From Alteraquisediminimonas sediminicola (GTDB lineage Bacteria; Pseudomonadota; Alphaproteobacteria; Sphingomonadales; Sphingomonadaceae), in contig NZ_JAHXZS010000001.1 of the NCBI RefSeq assembly GCF_019740335.1, forward strand, positions 1,116,001 through 1,180,000: 64,000 nt of DNA. The letters are read 5' to 3'. Shown one piece after another: positions 48,931-57,305 of this stretch; the first letter of the stretch is position 1, and each line of letters starts with the position of its first letter. The position numbers and the translations under genes were made by a program. The notes beneath the pieces are model-generated. The model did no database searches. It had not been told where the DNA came from and was given only the letters and a program-made list of their open reading frames with translations.

Positions 48931-49410
48931 ATGAAGGCGCTGATGAAGACCACCAAGTCGGTCAAGCCGGCTGAGGTCGAAAAGAAATGGCATCTTATTG
49001 ATGCAGAAGGACTGGTCGTTGGCCGCGTTGCCTCGATCATTGCCAACATCCTGCGCGGCAAGCACAAGCCGACGTTCACCCCGCACGTCGATTGCGGTGA
49101 CAATGTCATCGTCATCAATGCGGATAAGGTGCGCTTCACCGGCAACAAGCTGCAGAAGAAGGTCTATTATCGCCACACCGGCTATGCTGGTGGGATCAAG
49201 GGCGTAACGGCTGGCAAGGTGCTGGAAGGTCGTTTCCCGGAACGCGTCCTTGAAAAGGCTGTTGAACGCATGGTGCCGCGCGGCCCGCTCGGTCGTGAGC
49301 AGATGCGCAACCTGCGCCTTTATTCGGGTGCCGAGCATCCGCATGAAGCACAGAACCCCGCAATTCTCGATATCGCGGCGATGAACCGCAAGAACAAGGT
49401 GGGTGCATAA
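48931..49410 (+). CDS. rplM: 50S ribosomal protein L13
   Basis: A 159-residue L13 with [40 protein letters not shown] and the signature [20 protein letters not shown]. It overlaps the rpsI start by one base, the usual L13-S9 pair. Confidence 0.98.
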   Translation: MKALMKTTKSVKPAEVEKKWHLIDAEGLVVGRVASIIANILRGKHKPTFTPHVDCGDNVIVINADKVRFTGNKLQKKVYYRHTGYAGGIKGVTAGKVLEGRFPERVLEKAVERMVPRGPLGREQMRNLRLYSGAEHPHEAQNPAILDIAAMNRKNKVGA

Positions 49411-49955
49411 TGTCCGATACCCGTCAGTCCCTCGCCGATCTGGCTGCGCTGACCGGCGCTGCTCCTGTTGCACCGGCTGCTGTTGTCGCCGATGTTGCTG
49501 GTGAAGCACCTGTTGCTGTTGCACCTGCTGCCCCGACCATGCCGCTGCGCGAACGCGAAGTCGACGCGCAGGGCCGTTCCTACGCCACTGGCCGTCGTAA
49601 GGACGCCGTTGCCCGCGTCTGGATCAAGCCGGGCACCGGCCGCGTGATCGTCAACGGTCGCGATTCGGTGACCTATTTCGCGCGTCCGACCCTGCGTCTC
49701 GTCATCAACCAGCCGTTCGCCGTCACCGACCGCGAAGGCCAGTATGATGTGATCTGCACCGTCAAGGGCGGCGGTCTTTCCGGTCAGGCCGGTGCCGTCA
49801 AGCATGGCATCAGCCAGGCGCTCACCAAGTACGAACCAGTGCTGCGCGCACCGGTCAAGGCTGCTGGGTTCCTGACCCGCGATAGCCGTACGGTTGAACG
49901 TAAGAAATACGGTAAGGCTAAGGCCCGTCGTAGCTTCCAGTTCTCGAAGCGTTAA
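49410..49955 (+). CDS. rpsI: 30S ribosomal protein S9
   Basis: A 181-residue S9. The conserved part begins near residue 58 ([20 protein letters not shown]) and ends in [17 protein letters not shown], whose tail reaches the P-site tRNA. It is about 50 residues longer than E. coli S9 because of an N-terminal Ala/Pro/Val-rich extension (residues 14-45). A strong terminator follows. Confidence 0.97.
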   Translation: MSDTRQSLADLAALTGAAPVAPAAVVADVAGEAPVAVAPAAPTMPLREREVDAQGRSYATGRRKDAVARVWIKPGTGRVIVNGRDSVTYFARPTLRLVINQPFAVTDREGQYDVICTVKGGGLSGQAGAVKHGISQALTKYEPVLRAPVKAAGFLTRDSRTVERKKYGKAKARRSFQFSKR

Positions 49956-49977
49956 TTCACGCTTCGGCACTGCCGAA

Positions 49978-50014
49978 CAAAAAAGGGGTCAGCGTTTCGC
50001 TGGCCCCTTTTTTT
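49978..50014 (+). terminator. Terminator of rplM-rpsI
   Basis: GGGGTCAGC and GCTGGCCCC pair around a short loop, with an A-run before and seven T after. Confidence 0.9.
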
Positions 50015-50059
50015 GCGCCCGCATCTGGTCCATCAACATTTATAGAAGGATTTGGTAAC

Positions 50060-50476
50060 ATGACTGAACGCACTATATCGGATGCCCACATGAGGGACGT
50101 TGTCCAAACCCTCTACGATGCCACCGCCATTGGCGACACCGACAAGGTTCGCAGTCTGTTGACTGATGACTTCCAGCTTAAAGGCGCGCCAAGCCTGCCC
50201 TATGGCGGCATTTATACTGGGCAAAACTGCCTTGCCGAGGTGTTTGCCAATGTCATGGCCTTTTGGGATGCGCCGACATTGCAGGTCGATGGGATCACGG
50301 TCGGGGACGGCTATGCCTTTGGCATTGTCCGGCTGGGCGTCACCTCACGCCGCACGGGCAAACACTTCGACCTCGAAATCGCCGAACGGTTCCGTTTTCG
50401 GGGCGACAAAATCGACCAGATCATGCCCTATTACTTTGACAGCCATGCCGTCTGGGCCGATGCGCAGACTGAATAG
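50060..50476 (+). CDS. SnoaL-like/NTF2-fold protein
   Basis: A 138-residue single-domain protein. The pattern of an N-terminal helix (MRDVVQTLYDATAIGDTDKV), LLTDDFQLKGAPSLPYGG and alternating strands ending IDQIMPYYFDSHAVW matches the SnoaL/NTF2-like superfamily (ketosteroid-isomerase fold). Members bind small hydrophobic molecules; some are enzymes. No specific substrate can be inferred, and neighbours give no clue. Confidence 0.72.
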   Translation: MTERTISDAHMRDVVQTLYDATAIGDTDKVRSLLTDDFQLKGAPSLPYGGIYTGQNCLAEVFANVMAFWDAPTLQVDGITVGDGYAFGIVRLGVTSRRTGKHFDLEIAERFRFRGDKIDQIMPYYFDSHAVWADAQTE

Positions 50477-50571
50477 GGGCGGAGCGCTCAAAAGCCCCTG
50501 CCGCATCATCAAGCATTGACAAAATCATGCTTAGTCTAGACCCTAGAATAAACATAGGGGAAGCAAATCAT

Positions 50572-50940
50572 ATGGGCGGCTTTTCAATCTGGCATTTTCT
50601 GATCCTGCTGATCATGTTCTCGCCGTTGCTCCTGCTGATTTTCTATCGCCAGAAACGGGTCGTCGTGCGGCATGCGCAATCGGGCCTGACGAAAAACGGT
50701 TTTTACGGGTTCAGCCCGACCTATCTGTGCTTTGGCTGGTTCGTGCCGTTATTTCGCGGCGAAATCGGGATTGCGGCGCTGCATCTGCTGTTCAGCATTG
50801 TGACCTTTGGCCTGTGGCAGATCATCGCCGCCTTCATCTACAACCGCCAATATACCGCGCGCTTGCTGACCAATGGCTGGGTGCTGGCCGATACGCCTGA
50901 AAATGAGGCGGCGGCACGGTTCGCCCTGAATATTAACTGA
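50572..50940 (+). CDS. Small membrane protein of unknown function
   Basis: A 122-residue protein with three hydrophobic helices: residues 5-25 (IWHFLILLIMFSPLLLLIFY), about 46-62 (TYLCFGWFVPLF) and about 70-90 (LHLLFSIVTFGLWQIIAAFI). The ATG at 50572 has AGGGGAAG upstream; the frame is open 15 codons further without a ribosome binding site. I do not recognise a named family. The gene ends next to the stop of the converging dioxygenase. Confidence 0.65.
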   Translation: MGGFSIWHFLILLIMFSPLLLLIFYRQKRVVVRHAQSGLTKNGFYGFSPTYLCFGWFVPLFRGEIGIAALHLLFSIVTFGLWQIIAAFIYNRQYTARLLTNGWVLADTPENEAAARFALNIN

Positions 50941-51756
50941 TTAATCGAAGCGATAGGCCGAGATCGCGACTTCCAGCACGCGCTCATGATAGATGCGCGT
51001 GCCTGCTGCATCGCTCGCCCCGGCGGCGACCATCAACGGCAGGAGATGTTCCTCGCGCGGGTGGGCGAATTGTCCGCCGGGGGCTTGCGACCATTGATTA
51101 AGCGCCGCCTCGCGATCATTGCAGGGCGCGGTTGCGACCGAAGTCAGCCATTGGTCGAACAACGCGGCTTGGGCCGTGGCCGCCGGATTGCCATAGGCCC
51201 GCATGTTGTGAAAGCTCATCCCCGATCCGAGGATAAGCACGCCTTCATCGCGCAGGGCTGATAGCGCCCGACCCGCAGCTTGATGCATCGCCGGATCAAG
51301 GCTGCGATCGAGCGACATTTCGACGACCGGAATATCCGCATCGGGCGCGGCCACCATCAACGGGATGAACGCGCCATGGTCCAGACCGTGATCGGGATCG
51401 ACCGTCGCCTTGAAACCCGCCGCCTGCAACAATCCTGCCGCCCGCGCCGCCAGATCAGGCGCACCCGGCGCCGGGTAGCGCAGCTCATAAGTGTGCGGCG
51501 GGAATCCGTAATAATCGAAGATCAACCCCGGCGCAGCATGGCCGGTGAATGCAAAGCCATCCGTTTCCCAATGGGCGGAGACCAGCAAAATCGCCTTGGG
51601 CCGCGCGGGCAAACTCGCCAGCAATTGGCGCAGAAAATCGCCCATGCCGGTCCAGCGCCCGGCAGGATCGTCCATGAAAAAGCATGGCCCCCCGCCATGA
51701 GGAATGAACAGGCTGGGCTGCGGCTTCTGGTTCTTTTCAGTCATCATCATGTCCAT
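50941..51756 (-). CDS. DODA-type (LigB/YgiD-like) ring-opening dioxygenase
   Basis: A 271-residue protein with the class III extradiol dioxygenase layout: SLFIPHGGGPCFF (metal His), ILLVSAHWETDGFAFTGH, DHGLDHGAFIPLMV and ILGSGMSFHNMR. Relatives cleave catechols or DOPA with Fe(II) or Zn. The substrate is unknown. Several in-frame Met codons (51756, 51750, 51747, 51744) are possible starts, none with a clear ribosome binding site. Confidence 0.85.
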   Translation of the reverse strand: MDMMMTEKNQKPQPSLFIPHGGGPCFFMDDPAGRWTGMGDFLRQLLASLPARPKAILLVSAHWETDGFAFTGHAAPGLIFDYYGFPPHTYELRYPAPGAPDLAARAAGLLQAAGFKATVDPDHGLDHGAFIPLMVAAPDADIPVVEMSLDRSLDPAMHQAAGRALSALRDEGVLILGSGMSFHNMRAYGNPAATAQAALFDQWLTSVATAPCNDREAALNQWSQAPGGQFAHPREEHLLPLMVAAGASDAAGTRIYHERVLEVAISAYRFD

Positions 51757-51798
51757 ATGGGGTGGCAGCGCCAGATGTGAAGAATTAACCCCGCCGCT

Positions 51799-52344
51799 TT
51801 ATTTCCCCGACACCGGCGTCAATGCAGCGACCGCCGCCGCCGCATCCACAGGATCGATCCCCGGTGGCGGCGCGGCGGCGATAATCTCCCGCCCCGCCAT
51901 GACGCGGGCAGCGCGATGGATCGCCCGACGCAACCGGGGATAGGTGCCGCAACGACAGATATTGGTCATCGCCGCATCGATATCGGCATCCGCCGGTTGG
52001 GGATTGGCTTGCAACAGCGCCGCCGCCGCCATGATCATCCCCGATTGGCAATAACCGCATTGCGGCAGGTTTTCCGCGACCCATGCCTGTTGCACCGGGT
52101 GGCTGCGATCTGCGGACAGGCCTTCGATCGTCGTCACCAACGCACCTTCAACCGTCCCGATATTGACCTGACAGGAGCGCACCGCCTGACCATCCACATG
52201 CACGGTGCATGCCCCACACTGGCCTGCCCCGCACCCATATTTGGTGCCGGTCAGGTTCGATGCATCGCGCAACGCCCATAATAAGGGTGTTTCCGCATCA
52301 AGCCGATAATGGACGGGCTGGCCGTTGACAGTGAAACGCGTCAT
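51799..52344 (-). CDS. [2Fe-2S] small subunit of a xanthine-dehydrogenase-family oxidoreductase (IorA-like), orphan
   Basis: A 181-residue protein with two iron-sulfur domains. A plant-type ferredoxin fold has [17 protein letters not shown], and the Cys-rich helical domain has [17 protein letters not shown] and [14 protein letters not shown]. All eight cluster cysteines appear present. It resembles the small subunit of isoquinoline 1-oxidoreductase and related aldehyde oxidases. These normally sit next to a large molybdopterin subunit, but the neighbours are the dioxygenase and a siroheme-synthase-like gene. About 35 extra residues at the C-terminus are Ala/Pro-rich. Confidence 0.88.
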   Translation of the reverse strand: MTRFTVNGQPVHYRLDAETPLLWALRDASNLTGTKYGCGAGQCGACTVHVDGQAVRSCQVNIGTVEGALVTTIEGLSADRSHPVQQAWVAENLPQCGYCQSGMIMAAAALLQANPQPADADIDAAMTNICRCGTYPRLRRAIHRAARVMAGREIIAAAPPPGIDPVDAAAAVAALTPVSGK

Positions 52345-52391
52345 AGCAATGCGTTATAGCCTGGGATGCCAACAAGGAAAGCCACGCCCGC

Positions 52392-53213
52392 ATGAATTCG
52401 CCCAAAACCGATCAGGCCGAAGCCAGCCTGCACAGCCTGCCGGTGCTGATGCGCCTATTGGGCCGCCGGGTGATATTGGCGGGCCATGGCGCAGGCGCGG
52501 ATGCCAAGCGCCGCCTGTTGACCCGCGCGGGCGCGAACATTGTCGGGCCGGATGATCAGGCGGCGCTGGCGATTGTCGCGATTGAGGAGGAGGACGAGGC
52601 GCTGGCGGTGATTGCCGCCCTCAAGGCGCGCGGCGTATTGGTCAATGCCACCGACCGGCCAGATCATTGCGACTTCACCCTGCCCGCGATCATCGACCGC
52701 CACCCCGTATTGATCGCCATCGGCACCGGCGGCGCGTCCGCTGGTCTTGCCAAGGCGCTGCGCCAACGGCTGGAGGCGATGCTGCCCGCCAATCTGGGGA
52801 AACTGGCGGACGGGCTTTATGCCGCGCGTGGTGCGATCCGCAGGCGCTGGCCGGACGCGGCGACGCGACGGCGCGCGATTGATGCCGCGCTCGACCCCGG
52901 AGGCCCGCTCGACCCGTTTCACGCCCATCAGGACGATGCCGTGGCCGCATGGCTCGACATGCCGGAGACAACGCCGAGGACAGGCCTAGTCAGCCTCCAG
53001 ATCGACAATGCAGACCCGGACATGCTGCGGCTATGGCAGGCGCGGCTATTGGGGCAGGCCGACCGCGTTTTCCATCATCCCGATGTGCCGAAAGCGATTC
53101 TCGAACGCGCACGCGCCGATGCCGAGCGGATCGCCGCCACCACCCCACCGACATCATCGGGCGCGGATCTCGACCTGTGGCTGACTTATCAGCCGGTCGA
53201 CAGCAGCCAATAA
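52392..53213 (+). CDS. Siroheme synthase N-terminal-type protein (precorrin-2 dehydrogenase/ferrochelatase)
   Basis: A 273-residue protein with the NAD-binding motif GRRVILAGHGAGADAKRRLL near residue 20, LVNATDRPDHCDFTLPAIID, and IGTGGASAGLAKALRQRLEA, matching the CysG N-terminal/Met8p domain that turns precorrin-2 into siroheme. The uroporphyrinogen methyltransferase half of E. coli CysG is absent, as in Met8-like proteins. Siroheme serves sulfite and nitrite reductases. The last 25 bases overlap the end of the converging phosphatase gene. Confidence 0.8.
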   Translation: MNSPKTDQAEASLHSLPVLMRLLGRRVILAGHGAGADAKRRLLTRAGANIVGPDDQAALAIVAIEEEDEALAVIAALKARGVLVNATDRPDHCDFTLPAIIDRHPVLIAIGTGGASAGLAKALRQRLEAMLPANLGKLADGLYAARGAIRRRWPDAATRRRAIDAALDPGGPLDPFHAHQDDAVAAWLDMPETTPRTGLVSLQIDNADPDMLRLWQARLLGQADRVFHHPDVPKAILERARADAERIAATTPPTSSGADLDLWLTYQPVDSSQ

Positions 53214-53947
53214 TCGCTGCCCTGCAAGCCGACCGCCGATAATATCCCGGTCCGATAGGCCCCGGTATCAAGACCGATGCGATTGGGGCGCCATTGCACC
53301 TCTGGCCGGATCGTGTGGCCATGGACAATCATCGCGCCATGATCGACGGACGAATCCAGAAATTCATCGCGAATCCAGATCAGGTCCGATTCGACCTGCG
53401 CTTCAAGCGCCACCCCCGGCTTCACCCCGGCATGGACAAAGCAATAATCGCCACGATGGAGCATCAGCGGCAGGCCCGCCAGAAATGCCTGATGGGCGGG
53501 CGGCACGGCGCGGCGCGCGGCGGCGACAATCTCGCCCAATTCGCCCGACATCAACACTGACGACGATACGCCATAGCTTTCAAGGCATTGCTGCCCGCCG
53601 AAACTGAGCCAAGACAGCAGCCATGTCGTCTCGCCATCCAGCACCGAAAGCAGGGTCGCCTCGTGGTTCCCCTTCATCGTGGTCAGCGTGATCGCCGGAA
53701 GGTTCCAATTGCAGGCAAGTTCAACCACCCCTGCCGAATCGGGGCCGCGATCGATCAAATCACCCAAAAGAATGATCTCGCAGCTTTCGGACCCGCCGCG
53801 TTGTTCATGATCGACAGTGATTCGCCGGAGCAGATCATGCAGCAGATCAAGACGACCATGGACATCGCCAATCGCATAGATTCGCGACGCATCAGGGACT
53901 TTGGGCTTTTCGGGGGTATTTTCCGCACCGAAAAGCGTCTTCAACAT
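53189..53947 (-). CDS. Metallophosphoesterase (bacterial Ser/Thr phosphatase type)
   Basis: A 252-residue protein with the PPP-family motifs IYAIGDVHGRLDLLHDLLRR, IILLGDLIDRGPDSAGVVEL, MKGNHEATLL and later VHAGVKPG and IVHGHTI, which bind two metals. It resembles PrpA/PrpE-like enzymes that dephosphorylate proteins or dinucleotide polyphosphates. I chose the ATG at 53947; the frame extends to a TTG at 54016 but lacks similarity there. Its 3' end overlaps the siroheme gene. Confidence 0.87.
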   Translation of the reverse strand: MLKTLFGAENTPEKPKVPDASRIYAIGDVHGRLDLLHDLLRRITVDHEQRGGSESCEIILLGDLIDRGPDSAGVVELACNWNLPAITLTTMKGNHEATLLSVLDGETTWLLSWLSFGGQQCLESYGVSSSVLMSGELGEIVAAARRAVPPAHQAFLAGLPLMLHRGDYCFVHAGVKPGVALEAQVESDLIWIRDEFLDSSVDHGAMIVHGHTIRPEVQWRPNRIGLDTGAYRTGILSAVGLQGSDYWLLSTG

Positions 53948-54045
53948 GGTTTTCACCGCTGACACCGCTTGACTAACTCCCCTCTGCCGAATAGGTGGAC
54001 CGCTCTTATTCAACAACCGTTTTCAGACAAGGCAGCGTTAGCCCC

Positions 54046-54171
54046 ATGAAGATCCGTAACTCGCTCAAATCGCTCAAGGGGCGTCATCGCGATAACCGTG
54101 TTATCCGTCGTCGTGGCCGCACCTATGTCATCAACAAGACCAATCGTCGCTTCAAGGCTCGTCAGGGCTAA
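54046..54171 (+). CDS. rpmJ: 50S ribosomal protein L36
   Basis: A 41-residue L36 beginning [20 protein letters not shown] and ending [12 protein letters not shown]. It lacks the Cys/His zinc ligands (a C-minus form), as is usual in alphaproteobacteria. It is a single-gene transcript ended by a strong terminator. Confidence 0.95.
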   Translation: MKIRNSLKSLKGRHRDNRVIRRRGRTYVINKTNRRFKARQG

Positions 54172-54218
54172 TTGCTTGGCGGCCTGATGGTCGCCAACTT
54201 TCGAAGCATGATTGCTTG

Positions 54219-54254
54219 AAAACCCCGTGCCAGCCCGTCTGGCGCGGGGTTTTC
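54219..54254 (+). terminator. Terminator of rpmJ
   Basis: AACCCCGTGCCAG and CTGGCGCGGGGTT form a long GC-rich stem with one T/G wobble, followed by TTTT. The remaining 90 bp to the end of pyk carries nothing recognisable. Confidence 0.87.
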
Positions 54255-54344
54255 GCGTGTGGCGCTGATCGGGTATAGCATTGCGCATATCTCCCGCCGT
54301 CTATTGCCCGCCGCCGCCGGAACCGACAGCAGCGGGCATCAGAA

Positions 54345-55793
54345 TCAGCCTTCCAACTCATTCCCCGTCAGTTGCACGGCATGGACCACATTGGTGGACC
54401 CCGGCGTCCCGAACGGCACGCCTGCCATGATGACGATATGATCGCCCGCACCGGCCACGCCATGGCGCAGCGCCGTACGCTTGGCCTTTTCGACCATTTC
54501 CTCAAAGCTATCGACATCGCGGGTGTTGACCGCATGCGCGCCCCATAACAGCCCAAGCTGCCGCGCCGTCGTCACCTTGGGCGTGATGATCAGCACCGGT
54601 ACCGAAGGCCGTTCACGCGACACGCGCCGCGCGGTGGAGCCCGACGCGGTGAAGCAGACAATCGCCGAGGCCGAAATGACGCTGGCGATATGCGCCGCCG
54701 CCTCCGACATCGCATCGGCGGTGGTCGGATCGGGACGGGTTTCGGTAAAATGCAGCCGCGAAACATAGCCCGGATCGGATTCGACCGCCGTCGCGATGCG
54801 GTCCATCATTGCCACGGCTTCGACCGGCCAATCGCCCGCTGCCGATTCCGCCGACAACATCACCGCATCCGCGCCATCGTAAATCGCGGTCGCAACGTCG
54901 GACACTTCGGCCCGTGTCGGGGTCGGCGCCTTGATCATCGATTCGAGCATCTGGGTCGCGACCACCACGGGCCGACCCATGCGGCGCGAGGTTTCGACGA
55001 TCCGCTTTTGCGCCTGCGGCACGGATTCCGGCGGCAGTTCCACGCCCAGATCGCCGCGCGCAACCATCACGCCATCGACGATCTCGATAATTTCTTCCAG
55101 CCGCTCCATTGCCTGCGGCTTTTCGATCTTGGCCAAGAGCGCTGCCTTGTCGCCAATCAATTGCCGCGCCTCGGCCACATCCTCTGGCCGCTGCACAAAG
55201 CTGAGCGCGACCCAATCAATCCCCAGTCCAAGGGCAAAGGTCAGATCGCTGCGATCCTTGGCCGTCAACGCCGGGACCGGCACGACGACATCGGGGACGT
55301 TCAGCCCCTTGTTGTTGGACAATTGCCCGCCGACTTCGACGACCGTATCGATCCGGTCTTGCGTCACCGCCGTCACGCGCAACACCAGCTTGCCATCATC
55401 CAGCAACAGCCGCGCATCGGGGCGCAGGGCCGCGAAAATTTCGGGATGCGGCAGGGTCATGCGCGTCACATCACCCGGCGTCGGATCGCGATCGAGGACA
55501 AAGGCCGCGCCCTTGACCAGCATGATCGGCCCATCGGCCAGCGTGCCGACGCGGAGCTTCGGCCCCTGCAAATCGACGAGAATCGTCGCCAATCGCCCGG
55601 TCTCGCGCTCAATATCGCGAATCAGGGCAATGACCTTGGCATGGTCTTCCTGCTTGCCGTGGCTCATGTTGATGCGGAATGCGTCGGCCCCGGCATCCAT
55701 CAACCGGGAAATCATCTCACGGCTGTTGCTGCTTGGGCCAAGCGTCGCAAGAACCCGGACCTTACGCCTGCGGGTTTGGGTCGGCTGCTTCAC
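54345..55793 (-). CDS. pyk: Pyruvate kinase
   Basis: A 482-residue pyruvate kinase. The N-terminal RRRKVRVLATLGPSSNSREM, FRINMSHGKQEDH, the active-site DLGVELPPESVPQAQKRI and VATQMLESMIKAPTPTRAEV are all present. It makes ATP and pyruvate at the end of glycolysis. The start is a GTG at 55793 with AAAGGAG upstream; the frame is open 70 codons further but is non-coding there. It is divergent from gapR. Confidence 0.96.
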   Translation of the reverse strand: MKQPTQTRRRKVRVLATLGPSSNSREMISRLMDAGADAFRINMSHGKQEDHAKVIALIRDIERETGRLATILVDLQGPKLRVGTLADGPIMLVKGAAFVLDRDPTPGDVTRMTLPHPEIFAALRPDARLLLDDGKLVLRVTAVTQDRIDTVVEVGGQLSNNKGLNVPDVVVPVPALTAKDRSDLTFALGLGIDWVALSFVQRPEDVAEARQLIGDKAALLAKIEKPQAMERLEEIIEIVDGVMVARGDLGVELPPESVPQAQKRIVETSRRMGRPVVVATQMLESMIKAPTPTRAEVSDVATAIYDGADAVMLSAESAAGDWPVEAVAMMDRIATAVESDPGYVSRLHFTETRPDPTTADAMSEAAAHIASVISASAIVCFTASGSTARRVSRERPSVPVLIITPKVTTARQLGLLWGAHAVNTRDVDSFEEMVEKAKRTALRHGVAGAGDHIVIMAGVPFGTPGSTNVVHAVQLTGNELEG

Positions 55794-56036
55794 AAAAACT
55801 CCTTTGCGGATATGACAGGCGGGGGGAGGAGAGTGCCGAAAATCCGGCGCAATGCCTGCGTTGAAATTCATAACAGCAAGACGGCGGCTTGACGAGTGCA
55901 CCCGCCAGTTTGGACATGAAAAATCAATAACCGGCAGAATGGCCGCGAAAAAGCATTGAGCATCCGCCCTCGCTGGCATAAACGCCACCTTCCGCTCGAT
56001 CATCGAGCACCATCATTCAATGCCATGGAGTCACAG

Positions 56037-56276
56037 ATGAGCGACATCATCGCCGCCGATCAGCTACGCCTGTTTATCGAACGGATCGAACGTCTCGAAG
56101 AAGAAAAGCGCGGCATTTCGGACGACATCAAGGACGTCTATAACGAAGCCAAGTCCAATGGTTTTGATGCCAAAGCGATGCGCGCCATTGTCCGCCTGCG
56201 GAAGATGGAAAAGAACGCCCGCGACGAGGCCGAAGCCATTCTCGAAACCTATAAGGCCGCACTCGGCATGGCCTGA
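56037..56276 (+). CDS. gapR: Nucleoid-associated protein GapR (DUF2312)
   Basis: A 79-residue protein matching DUF2312: [40 protein letters not shown] and [10 protein letters not shown]. Caulobacter GapR binds overtwisted AT-rich DNA ahead of replication forks and stimulates type II topoisomerases. It is wholly helical with a coiled-coil N-terminal half. GGAG lies seven bases before the ATG at 56037. Placement next to pyk recurs in related genomes as far as I recall. Confidence 0.88.
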   Translation: MSDIIAADQLRLFIERIERLEEEKRGISDDIKDVYNEAKSNGFDAKAMRAIVRLRKMEKNARDEAEAILETYKAALGMA

Positions 56277-56369
56277 TCTTCGGATCAACCAAAAATACAG
56301 TCCTAAAGAGCAGGGATGGCAGATTGATTTAGAGGGGTGTTGATTAGACCTTTGTGGTATAGTTGATGC

Positions 56370-57137
56370 ATGAATCTACCCTTTGCCAATGCTATCCCTG
56401 CCGCGACACTGATCTTGATGCGTGATCAGGACGCTGCACCACCCGCCATCATGATGATCGAACGGGCCGCGACCATGGCCTTTGCGGCGGGCGCGCGCGT
56501 GTTTCCCGGTGGCCGGGTTGATGAGGATGACAAGATCATCGCCGCAAGCCTTGGCGATGATATGCCCTATGATACGCCGCACCGGATTGCCGCCATTCGC
56601 GAAACAATCGAAGAAGTCGGCCTCGCGGTCGCGCTTGATCCCCTGCCCGATCATGACATTGTGAACGCGATGCGGGCCGATCTGGCCAATGGCCGAGCCT
56701 TTTCCGAATTGCTTGTGGAACATGGACTGACCCCGGATCTTGATGCATTATTGCTGTTTGCCCGCTGGTGCCCGCCACCCTCGGTCGCACCGCGCGCGTT
56801 CGACACGCATTTCTATGCCGCCAAGGCCAATCATCTGCCGATGAACGCGACGGTCGATGGCTCGGAAACCGTGCATCTCGTCTGGACCTCCGCCGAACAA
56901 GCGTTGCAGGATGCGGAAGAGGGCATCGCGCGGATCGTCTTTCCGACCCTGTGCAACCTCGAAAAAATCGGTCAGGCGGGCAATTTTGACGAATTGGTCG
57001 CGCATGTGGAGACTTATCCGGTGGAATTGATCCAACCGCTTGTCGGTGAAATCGATGGCGAACAGGTACTCCGCATCCCGGAGGATCGCGGCTATCCCCG
57101 GACATGGCGCGCTCTCAACAGCATCGCGCGTTTTTAA
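56370..57137 (+). CDS. Nudix hydrolase, NUDT19-like
   Basis: A 255-residue protein with a split Nudix box: GARVFPGGRVDEDD, a long insert, then RIAAIRETIEEVGLAVAL (REx2EExGL). This insert and the length match the NUDT7/NUDT19-like group, which hydrolyses CoA derivatives or similar diphosphates. It ends with IPEDRGYPRTWRALNSIARF. The substrate is not certain. Two large stem-loops separate it from cysS. Confidence 0.82.
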   Translation: MNLPFANAIPAATLILMRDQDAAPPAIMMIERAATMAFAAGARVFPGGRVDEDDKIIAASLGDDMPYDTPHRIAAIRETIEEVGLAVALDPLPDHDIVNAMRADLANGRAFSELLVEHGLTPDLDALLLFARWCPPPSVAPRAFDTHFYAAKANHLPMNATVDGSETVHLVWTSAEQALQDAEEGIARIVFPTLCNLEKIGQAGNFDELVAHVETYPVELIQPLVGEIDGEQVLRIPEDRGYPRTWRALNSIARF

Positions 57138-57183
57138 CGCTATCCTCCAGCGCCATAATGGCTTGGCGAAGCGACTTCCCTTG

Positions 57184-57243
57184 GATTAGAGACCATCCTG
57201 CTTCATTCAGTTTGAATCTGGATAGTCTCTAATCTCTTTTGTT
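57184..57243 (+). terminator. Nested stem-loop with T-rich tail between the Nudix gene and cysS
   Basis: GATTAGAGAC (57184-57193) and GTCTCTAATC (57225-57234) are exact reverse complements. The loop adds inner stems ATCC/GGAT and ATTCA/TGAAT. TCTTTTGTTT follows. It is probably the terminator of the Nudix gene, unusually AU-rich for this genome. Confidence 0.6.
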
Positions 57244-57247
57244 TGCC

Positions 57248-57290
57248 GTGATTTCCGAGTCGTGAAATGTTCCATTTCACTCGAAATCAC
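57248..57290 (+). promoter_or_regulatory. Long stem-loop in the cysS leader
   Basis: GTGATTT/AAATCAC, then CGA/TCG, then GTGAAAT/ATTTCAC stack into one hairpin with a five-base loop (GTTCC), a three-base bulge (GTC) and one unpaired C. It ends 15 bases before the cysS ATG, next to the AAGG ribosome binding site. It may control translation or stability of cysS, but no known leader family is recognised. Confidence 0.55.
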
Positions 57291-57305
57291 TCTAAGGCCA
57301 CATCT

